From Bacteroidia bacterium (GTDB lineage: Bacteria > Bacteroidota > Bacteroidia > Chitinophagales > Saprospiraceae), in NCBI GenBank assembly GCA_030432855.1, contig JAUILM010000038.1, forward strand, positions 1 through 15,914: DNA of 15,914 nucleotides, given 5' to 3'. A program made the position numbers and the translations under genes. Each line of letters begins with the position of its first letter. The stretch's first letter is position 1. A model generated the notes under the pieces. That model was given only the letters and a program-made list of their open reading frames with translations, was not told where the DNA came from and searched no databases. Positions 7,327 through 13,868 of the stretch are shown one piece after another.

Positions 7327-7871
7327 TGAGAATTCTGATCATTGTCATATCAATCTTTTTCTCACTATCACTCCACTCGCAGAACTGGAGCACATCCTCC
7401 CTTTCTGTAAACCTTACGCTTCCTGAAGTAGCAGTTATTAATCTAGCACCTAATACTTCTACCATAGATATGAGTATACGTCCACCTGCCTCTCCAGGAC
7501 AACCCATCGATATGTCTCAAGCCACTAATAATGACAAATGGATTAATTATAGTGTATCTGAGGGAAGGGGCACACCCAAAAGAAATATTACCGCGCAAAT
7601 TATTTCAGGAGAAGTACCCAGGGGATTTAAACTCAAATTATCAGCTGGAAACTATCAAGGATACGGAAAAGGCAAGACGGGCAAATCGGCAGGTGAAATT
7701 ACTCTGAGTGGTACTCCACAAAGTATAGTAAGAAACATTGGAGGAGGTTACACAGGCCGAGGTGTCAATAATGGACATCGACTTTTTTTTGAACTGATTT
7801 ATGATGACTACCAAGATGTAAAAGTGGGCTCATCTTCCATTACCGTGGCGTTCACACTTACTGATAATTGA
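7326..7871 (+). CDS. Secreted pilin-like subunit C
   Basis: A 181-residue protein whose ATG overlaps the usher-like stop by one base (TAATG), implying translational coupling. The signal peptide covers residues 1-18 (cleavage LHS before QNW). It keeps the donor-strand-like motif in divergent form (SVNLTLPEVAVINLA, 27-41), a KWINYSV segment equivalent to IWINYSS of A and B, the GGGYTGRGVNNGH block, and the C-terminal AFTLTDN. Overall similarity to A and B is clear but much lower. Unlike those acidic subunits it is rich in lysine and arginine in its middle. No cysteine. Placement after the usher with subunit D suggests a low-copy adaptor, base or terminator pilin; that role is inference. Confidence 0.7.
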   Translation: MRILIIVISIFFSLSLHSQNWSTSSLSVNLTLPEVAVINLAPNTSTIDMSIRPPASPGQPIDMSQATNNDKWINYSVSEGRGTPKRNITAQIISGEVPRGFKLKLSAGNYQGYGKGKTGKSAGEITLSGTPQSIVRNIGGGYTGRGVNNGHRLFFELIYDDYQDVKVGSSSITVAFTLTDN

Positions 7872-7875
7872 AACC

Positions 7876-8373
7876 ATGAAGAGATTAGTCACTTGCTGCC
7901 TTTTTCTACTGACATCAGGTCTCGCATTGTCTCAGGAACTCACCATGTCACCCTTGTCTGATTGGAATGTTCGTCTCTCGGAAAATGATCTTCGGGCAGG
8001 CGAAGACTTTATGTCCACCATGACATCCGGTGAAGATCAATCAAAAATCACTATCGAGGTAGGCCCCGCCAATTTCTATTATCTTTTTTTCAACAGCTGG
8101 TCTCTTTCCGTTGAGCGATCAGGAGGTAATTGGGATAACGATCTAGAATTGTACATTAGAAGGACAGGGAGTGGACAATCTGCGGGATTCTTTTTTGCGA
8201 ATATTTCTGGGGGAGAATCCTTTGTTCGAATCAACAGATCTTCTCGTGAGTTCTTTAGAGGAAATGGCTATCGGTACGATGTTCCCATACAACTGGAAAT
8301 CAGAGGCATATCCTTAACAATACCTACCGACACCTACTCGACCGATCTGATCTTTACAGTGATTGATAATTAA
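7876..8373 (+). CDS. Secreted minor or tip-like subunit D
   Basis: A 165-residue exported protein starting four bases after the stop of subunit C. The signal peptide spans about 1-19 (cleavage LALS before QELT); the two cysteines at 7-8 are inside it and do not form a lipobox. The mature part looks all-beta and has no cysteine: SWSLSVERSGGNW (74-86), an RRTGSG turn (95-100), ISGGESFVRI, and a terminal IPTDTYSTDLIFTVIDN. Such a P-x-x-x-Y-x-x-x-hydrophobic last strand is typical of pilin-fold proteins. It lacks the N-terminal PEVALLDL-type donor strand found in A, B and C. A subunit that can accept but not donate a strand would sit at the fibre tip, so a tip adhesin is plausible. No known binding domain was recognised. 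Confidence 0.6.
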   Translation: MKRLVTCCLFLLTSGLALSQELTMSPLSDWNVRLSENDLRAGEDFMSTMTSGEDQSKITIEVGPANFYYLFFNSWSLSVERSGGNWDNDLELYIRRTGSGQSAGFFFANISGGESFVRINRSSREFFRGNGYRYDVPIQLEIRGISLTIPTDTYSTDLIFTVIDN

Positions 8374-8390
8374 ACGGAAGGGACTACTAC

Positions 8391-10196
8391 CTATTCCGGA
8401 GGAGAATGTACGGAGCTGCGATAGCTCTTCAGCTTATTGTACAATTTCACCGGATTGAAAGGCTTGCTCATAAAATCAGATATACCACTAGCTTTCGCCT
8501 TTCGCTGAATCTCAACATCGGCAGAGGCTGTCAATGCGATGATGGGGATATCGTGGTACTTTTTGTCTCTTCGAGCCCGGATAATCTCTGTAGCCGTATA
8601 TCCATCCATTACAGGCATCTGAATATCCATAAGGATCAAATTAAACTCTTGCTTTTCGAGAGCATCCAGGGCCTCCTGACCATTTTCCACAATAGTGTAT
8701 CCTACTTTCCACTTATCCAGCAGCCTTTTGATCACCCGAATATTTACCTGATTATCCTCGGCCACCAGAACCGTACAGTCATTCATTTCAGAATACGAAG
8801 GCTGAAGATCCATGAATGCCGGCGCACTCAATTTGAATCGATCCGTCTTCTGAAAAACCAGCTCAAAATGGAAATTACTTCCTTTCCCATAGGTGCTCTC
8901 CACCTCGAGATCGCTACCCTGCTGGACCAGCAAACTCTTGCAGATGGTCAGGCCAAGTCCCGTACCTCCATATTTTCTGGTCGTGGAAGATTCTGCCTGG
9001 GTAAATCGCTCAAAGATCTTATCCAGGTTTTCTTCCTTGATACCAATCCCCGTGTCTTTTACCTGAAACAGGATTTTAATGTTTTCTTTATCTTCTTCTA
9101 CGACTTCCAGATCAAGAACAATTCTTCCCTCAGTCGTAAATTTCATGGCGTTTCCTATGAGATTTGTCAAGACTTGCAGAAGTCTTGTACTGTCACCTAT
9201 CAGGACATTTGGAATAGTTTCATCCTTCTTGATGACAAATCGAATTCCCTTTTCCTGTGCACTATACCCAAACGATTTTCTCAATCCAGACATCAACGTG
9301 TTAAAATCAAATTCTGATGATTCGAATTCGATTTTCCCCGATTGAATCTTGTTTATGTCTATCAGATCATTGATAAGTCCCAAAAGGTGCTGTGCAGAAA
9401 ATAGTAATGTATTTAAGTTCTCTGTCTGACTGGGGAGATGATCCTCAATCATAAGGATATTAGCGATGCCAATAACTCCATGCAGTGGCGTTCGTATCTC
9501 GTGAGACATTGTAGAAAGAAAAGTCTCCTTTGCCTTATTGGCGCGAGACAATCTCTCCTTGGCCATCCTTAGATCAATTTCTGAGTTCTTCAGTTCGGTT
9601 ACATCTGCAATATTCCCGATGGTACCGTCAGGTTTTCCATCTTTGTTGCGGGTGAGTCGGACAGAAATATCAATCCACTTCTTTTCTCCTTTTCGAGTGG
9701 TAATAGGTAATACTTTATGCAAAAATCCATCCTTGTTGGCGACTAATGACTGCAATCCGATGAAGTCTCCTTCATCCGAAGTCATCAGAAAATCCGCGTA
9801 ATACTTATTTAACGATTCCTCTACGGTGTATCCTGAGAGCTCTTCCCATGCACAATTTAAGTATACCCATTCCCCTTTAAGGTTGGTCTGAAATATGACG
9901 TTTCGAACATTATTTACTATGTGCTCAAGACGAGCCTGCGCCTTCTCGATCTCCCGAGACTTGGATGCGACATCATCCTGTAGCAGTCGATTCACTTTAT
10001 ACAGCTCCTGAGAACTACTTTCAAGAACATGTTCGAGATGCTCAAGATCCTGATCAAAACTCACGTAGGCATCTTGCACTGCCTGAAAAAATTCAGGAAA
10101 TTGCTCCAAATCAGTATCGCTGACACCGAACTTCTTTATCTGTCGGCGCAGTAATCTGTGCATTTCCTTAATGTTCATAGTAGTATCTACTTGCAT
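8391..10196 (-). CDS. Hybrid sensor histidine kinase (PAS-HisKA-HATPase-REC)
   Basis: A 601-residue soluble hybrid kinase with no membrane segment. Order: an N-terminal helical, coiled-coil-like region (about 8-95, including an SSSQELYKVNRLL segment), a PAS domain with PAC tail (about 88-203), and HisKA with phosphoacceptor H232 in STMSHEIRTPLHG. The HATPase_c domain follows (N-box around N345-N349, DTGIGI 381-386, GGTGLGL 410-416), then a receiver domain (474-592) with E480-D481, phosphoacceptor D524 in LMDIQMPVMDG, T556 and K578. The ATG at 10196 has TAGGA just upstream; an alternative ATG lies at 10178. It converges on the pilin-like operon, with only 17 bases between stops. The last receiver probably passes phosphate to a phosphotransfer protein elsewhere. 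The N-terminal region is of a kind I associate with kinases encoded near FIST genes; that link is from memory. Confidence 0.93.
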   Translation of the reverse strand: MQVDTTMNIKEMHRLLRRQIKKFGVSDTDLEQFPEFFQAVQDAYVSFDQDLEHLEHVLESSSQELYKVNRLLQDDVASKSREIEKAQARLEHIVNNVRNVIFQTNLKGEWVYLNCAWEELSGYTVEESLNKYYADFLMTSDEGDFIGLQSLVANKDGFLHKVLPITTRKGEKKWIDISVRLTRNKDGKPDGTIGNIADVTELKNSEIDLRMAKERLSRANKAKETFLSTMSHEIRTPLHGVIGIANILMIEDHLPSQTENLNTLLFSAQHLLGLINDLIDINKIQSGKIEFESSEFDFNTLMSGLRKSFGYSAQEKGIRFVIKKDETIPNVLIGDSTRLLQVLTNLIGNAMKFTTEGRIVLDLEVVEEDKENIKILFQVKDTGIGIKEENLDKIFERFTQAESSTTRKYGGTGLGLTICKSLLVQQGSDLEVESTYGKGSNFHFELVFQKTDRFKLSAPAFMDLQPSYSEMNDCTVLVAEDNQVNIRVIKRLLDKWKVGYTIVENGQEALDALEKQEFNLILMDIQMPVMDGYTATEIIRARRDKKYHDIPIIALTASADVEIQRKAKASGISDFMSKPFNPVKLYNKLKSYRSSVHSPPE

Positions 10197-10885
10197 AACG
10201 TCCTAGAATCTGAGTGGCACTCACAGTGCATTTCCTAATATACTTACGTGTCAATTGGCTCAGGGGGATCTATGACCACGTAAAAAGTGTTTCAAGGCTT
10301 GATCAAATAGCCGTTTCTCTCCAATCTTATGTCCCGTAGCTCCAATACTATGCCAACTTACCGTTGAAAGAAAATGAATGGCTTGTCAAGCAAAATTGTT
10401 GTGTAATGCAGTATTACCACTGCCTTTCAAATGCCTGGACATCCGTTATTAATTCCTTCAAATGTACGATCTTTCTATCAGCCGAACAATCACTTTACTA
10501 TTCGATCTCAATGAGTTTTCAATAGGACACTGCCAGAGACCGATCTCAGCGAGGGATGCATACTACGACGCCAATCACTTGCAATTCCGATCGGATCCGT
10601 GTCGCTTTACTCTTCGCTCTCACTTAGCAAATTATGCCCTATTTGTCATTTTCAACCGAGATGACACTTCATCAAGTGAGGATAAGGCATCCACCATAAC
10701 TTTGTAACTATCTGTATCCATTATATTTATACATTATACTTTTATTTATACAAAGAAGCATGATCTTCTCTCCCTAGTTGAGGTCGTTTACGATACTGGT
10801 GACCAGAAAGCGTGTTCAGTCCCGCTGAGAATCATGTATTAGGCCATAACTTGTAGTCAACTTATTTAACCGAAAGTCAAAAACT
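10197..10885. other. 689-base region without a convincing gene
   Basis: The gap separates the kinase from the oxidoreductase gene. Overlapping short palindromes, GAGTG-G-CACTC (10212-10222) and GCACT-CAC-AGTGC (10217-10229), lie just upstream of the kinase start and could be an operator or leader structure. An AT-rich tract at 10717-10754 holds ATTTATAC twice (10725-10732 and 10744-10751, 19 bases apart) and ATTATA twice. An 81-codon frame at 10462-10707 has no Shine-Dalgarno sequence and no recognisable protein character. Promoters for both flanking genes must lie here. The length is unusual in this otherwise compact window, so a decayed gene or a small RNA is possible. Confidence 0.5.
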
Positions 10886-12037
10886 ATGGATCGTAGAAAG
10901 TTTCTCGTGAGTGCCGGACTCGCAGGTTCTCTTTTCAGTGTGGGAGGTTTGAGTTCCTGTGCAAGTAGTTCAAAGCTATATGGAGATCAAAATTTCTACA
11001 TAAACAAAGGCATCTACCGAATTCCCAAACTCAAACTTTCCAAAGACCGGATCATTAAGGAAACAGTGGGCTTGCGACCGTTTCGTCCCTCTGGGCCCCG
11101 GATCGAAAAAGAGATGTTGGATAAGAAGACCATTGTCCATAACTATGGTCACGGTGGTAGCGGATGGTCACTATCCTGGGGTACAGGACATTTGGCCCGC
11201 AATCTTGTGATGGAGGGTACGGACCGCGATATTGCCTTGTTGGGGTGCGGAACGGTAGGGATAGCGACAGCCACCTTACTGCAGGAAAGTGGATGCCAGG
11301 TCACCATATATACGAAGGATGTGCCGCCCAATGTCACTTCCAATCTAGCCACCGGTACCTGGTCGCCAGCCTCACGTGTGTGTGACAGAGACATTGCTAC
11401 CGCCGACTTTCGAAGTCAATGGGAAACTGCCTGCCGATATTCTTTCAAACGCATGCAAATGATGCTGGGAGTACAGGATATCGTAGAATGGGGTGACGAG
11501 TACAGGATTCATTCCTCAGTACCCAGAAATACCGATGGTAATGGAGGACATGCCATTTATCAGATCGAAGGACTGGCCCCCGAGTGGAAGACTTTAAATA
11601 AGCGTGACCACCCGTTTAATGCTGAAATGGTGACCCGACGTAGCAACATGATCTTCAATATTCCCGGTTATCTTAATTTTCATCTCAATAACTTTCTCCT
11701 CCGGGGTGGGAAACTGATAATTCAAGAGATTAATTCACTGGAAGACATTGATGCACTCCCGCAACAAACAGTAGTAAACTGTACCGGCCTCGGGGCCAAA
11801 GCCATTTTTAATGACGAAGAATTAAGACCCATTTCCGGGCAGCTGGCATGCCTGGTACCTCAATCTGAAATTACTTATAAGTTGATTACACAGGGTGCTT
11901 ATTTTATTACAAGAAAGGATGGCATTTACCTGGGAGGAAATGGTATAGATGGTAGCTGGGACACTACGCCCGATCGCTCCCTATCTGAAAAATGGGTAGA
12001 TACATTGTCTGAAGTGATGCGTGAAATGGAGGGATAA
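10886..12037 (+). CDS. Exported FAD-dependent oxidoreductase of the D-amino-acid-oxidase superfamily, permuted motif order
   Basis: A 383-residue protein. The N-terminus MDRRKFLVSAGLAGS has a Tat-type RR-x-F-L motif, followed by a hydrophobic stretch and a lipobox-like LSSC (22-25), so it may be a Tat-exported lipoprotein. The blocks GLRPFRPSGPRIE (62-74) and HNYGHGGSGWSLSWG (85-99) are hallmarks of D-amino-acid-oxidase-like enzymes, where they normally lie near the C-terminus. Here they precede the FAD-binding glycine loop (LLGCGTVG, 118-125). NCTGLGA (298-304) and RPISGQ (314-319) follow as expected. The gene ends soon after, so the C-terminal segment appears moved to the front. Probable activity: FAD-dependent oxidation of an amine or amino acid; substrate unknown. 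It is monocistronic as far as visible, 144 bases ahead of the sigma factor gene. Confidence 0.82.
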   Translation: MDRRKFLVSAGLAGSLFSVGGLSSCASSSKLYGDQNFYINKGIYRIPKLKLSKDRIIKETVGLRPFRPSGPRIEKEMLDKKTIVHNYGHGGSGWSLSWGTGHLARNLVMEGTDRDIALLGCGTVGIATATLLQESGCQVTIYTKDVPPNVTSNLATGTWSPASRVCDRDIATADFRSQWETACRYSFKRMQMMLGVQDIVEWGDEYRIHSSVPRNTDGNGGHAIYQIEGLAPEWKTLNKRDHPFNAEMVTRRSNMIFNIPGYLNFHLNNFLLRGGKLIIQEINSLEDIDALPQQTVVNCTGLGAKAIFNDEELRPISGQLACLVPQSEITYKLITQGAYFITRKDGIYLGGNGIDGSWDTTPDRSLSEKWVDTLSEVMREMEG

Positions 12038-12181
12038 CCGCACCATGCACCATTTGTTTCATTTCAGGATTCGAGTATCTGACAATATTCGTCTATGATT
12101 TAGACCGATTTATATACTTTGTCCAGTGATCTTTGCAGGATAAAAGATCTTCGTGTACTGAAGAACTGCTGTTTGTAGAGA

Positions 12182-12748
12182 ATGGACAAGACCAATGACT
12201 TTGATTACATCGCATTGATCCGGAATCAGGATGACCGGGGTCTCAAAGGTCTTTTCGAAAAATATTATCATGTACTTTATATAAAGTCTGTTCAGATTGT
12301 TGGGTATCGGGAGGTGGCTGAAGAAATCACGCAGGATATTTTCATTAAGCTCTGGGAAAAAAGAGATCAGCTGCACATCAAAAGCAGTGTCAGGGCTTAT
12401 CTTATACAAGCTGTTAAAAATCAATCGATCAATTATATTACGTCGCCCAGAACACAATGGCAAACTCAGGAAATCCCTAAAAACCTGGAGTCATCCACCG
12501 ATGAGGATACCAAAGAACTAGAGCATCTTATTGAGTTAGCTATTAGTCGGCTACCGGATAGATGTCGTACCGTTTTTAGATTGAGTCGATTTGGTCAGAT
12601 GACGTATCAGGAGATAGCAGACCAGTTAGGAATTTCCAAAGAAACAGTAAAATCACAAATAAAGACGGCTCTCACCAGAATACGGTCGGACCTGCATCGA
12701 CACGGAGTCTTTTACACGCTCTTAATGCTGCACACCACCGGTTTTTAA
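12182..12748 (+). CDS. ECF RNA polymerase sigma factor, FecI-like
   Basis: A 188-residue sigma-70 family protein of extracytoplasmic-function type. Region 2 spans about 22-88 (FEKYYHVLY, AEEITQDIFIKLWEKR, VRAYLIQAVKNQSIN) and region 4 about 113-170 (ISRLPDRCRTVFRLSRFGQMTY, with the helix-turn-helix EIADQLGISKETVKSQI). Length is usual for Bacteroidota FecI homologues. A FecR-type anti-sigma gene follows after 99 bases and a TonB-dependent transducer after that, so it very likely serves cell-surface signalling, directing polymerase to the receptor and linked uptake genes when ligand binds outside. The upstream gap has TATACTTTG at about 12113-12121, near but not identical to the -7 consensus. 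Confidence 0.94.
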   Translation: MDKTNDFDYIALIRNQDDRGLKGLFEKYYHVLYIKSVQIVGYREVAEEITQDIFIKLWEKRDQLHIKSSVRAYLIQAVKNQSINYITSPRTQWQTQEIPKNLESSTDEDTKELEHLIELAISRLPDRCRTVFRLSRFGQMTYQEIADQLGISKETVKSQIKTALTRIRSDLHRHGVFYTLLMLHTTGF

Positions 12749-12847
12749 AAAAATTGTAGCCTCCTATCCCCCTCCCTTCGTTTTTTCCTGTCTCTAGAAG
12801 TATACATCCTGCTATAGTAAGGATTTTTAATCATCAATGAAGTATTT

Positions 12848-13822
12848 ATGGAACATCTGTACGATGCACTTGTCAATTACCTGAATGGCCATGCGGATGA
12901 AAAAGAGCAATGGGCTGTTGAACAATGGATAAAGGAAAATCCCCATCAATTTGAAAGATGGAAAGCTATATGGGATGCATCCGAAAAAGTAGGATCCAAA
13001 GATCTTCCAAATATTGAAGCAGCATGGTCCGACGTTCATTCAAAGATAAAATCAGATGCACCTGTCAAAACAAGGAAACTATATCTCAGAGGCAGCTATC
13101 TAAAAATTGCAGCTTCCGTCCTATTATTAATAACGCTGGGTTTTTTCTTTCAGAAGTCCAACCGGGTCATCTATCAGGCTACTCTGACAGAGCAGCCGTT
13201 TACTTTGTCAGATGGATCTACTGTCTTGCTGGCGCAGGGAAGTAAAATGACCCGTTCACGATTTAATTGGGGAAAAAAACATCGAACTATATCGATAGAA
13301 GGTGAAGGCTTTTTCGATATTCAACGGGACACCACCCGACCATTTATAGTAGAAACACATCAGTCCAGGATCGAGGTACTGGGTACATCTTTTAGAGTCA
13401 TTGCACCTAAGGATTTATCCCATGCTGTACACGTAAAAAGTGGTACCGTATCCTTTGCCAGGCACGATCATCCCGATAAGGCGATTATTTTGACGAAAGA
13501 TCAGAGTGCTCAAATTATTGTCGATCGGGAAGGTCCTGTCCGGTTAGATAAAATCAGCGCCGATAATAGCGTCGCCACCCCTGATAAATTGCAATTCCGG
13601 GATACCCCTTTGGAGAAAGTACTAAATGCACTCGAAGCACGATTTAATATCAAATTTACCTGGCTTTCCACTGCAGGTCAAAATTGCCTCCTTACTGCTG
13701 AATTTCATAAGGAATCCATTGATGAGATTCTCACTGTGATCAGTAGCGTTCATACCATCTCTTTTAAGAAAATCAGTAATGATTCTTATCAGGTGAGTGG
13801 ATCTCCATGTGACAATCAATAA
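12848..13822 (+). CDS. FecR-family anti-sigma factor / signal transducer
   Basis: A 324-residue inner-membrane protein. The cytoplasmic N-terminal part (1-80) should bind the ECF sigma factor. One membrane helix lies at about 84-101 (YLKIAASVLLLITLGFFF). The periplasmic FecR domain spans about 112-225, with FTLSDGSTVLL, EGEGFFDIQRD and the typical EVLGTSFRV segment. A DUF4974-like C-terminal domain (about 247-315: LQFRDTPLEKVLNALEARF, then EFHKESIDEILTVIS) is an STN-like fold typical of Bacteroidota FecR proteins and should contact the receptor's signalling domain. It lies between the sigma factor gene and the receptor gene, 46 bases before the latter. The short acidic N-terminal segment ahead of the helix is normal for the family. 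Confidence 0.94.
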   Translation: MEHLYDALVNYLNGHADEKEQWAVEQWIKENPHQFERWKAIWDASEKVGSKDLPNIEAAWSDVHSKIKSDAPVKTRKLYLRGSYLKIAASVLLLITLGFFFQKSNRVIYQATLTEQPFTLSDGSTVLLAQGSKMTRSRFNWGKKHRTISIEGEGFFDIQRDTTRPFIVETHQSRIEVLGTSFRVIAPKDLSHAVHVKSGTVSFARHDHPDKAIILTKDQSAQIIVDREGPVRLDKISADNSVATPDKLQFRDTPLEKVLNALEARFNIKFTWLSTAGQNCLLTAEFHKESIDEILTVISSVHTISFKKISNDSYQVSGSPCDNQ

Positions 13823-13868
13823 CAGGAAAAGGCTACCTCTCTCCTTCTCATGTTTTAAATGAATAAAA

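Noticed and set aside
2368..8373. Type V (FimA/Mfa1) pilus locus
   Set aside because: The subunits have ordinary signal peptides without lipobox cysteines, and a chaperone-like and a barrel gene are present, which type V systems do not have.
8406..9317. 303-codon plus-strand open frame
   Set aside because: It is antisense to the receiver and ATPase domains of the hybrid kinase, and its translation has no protein-like character.
10462..10707. 81-codon plus-strand frame in the large gap
   Set aside because: No Shine-Dalgarno sequence, no recognisable motif, and a composition unlike the neighbouring genes; it cannot be excluded but is not supported.
10632..10721. 29-codon minus-strand frame starting MDTDSYKVMVDALSS
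   Set aside because: The composition is protein-like, but it is too short and has no ribosome binding site or known family to support a gene call.
12110..12463. 117-codon minus-strand frame
   Set aside because: It overlaps region 2 of the sigma factor, which is clearly the real gene.
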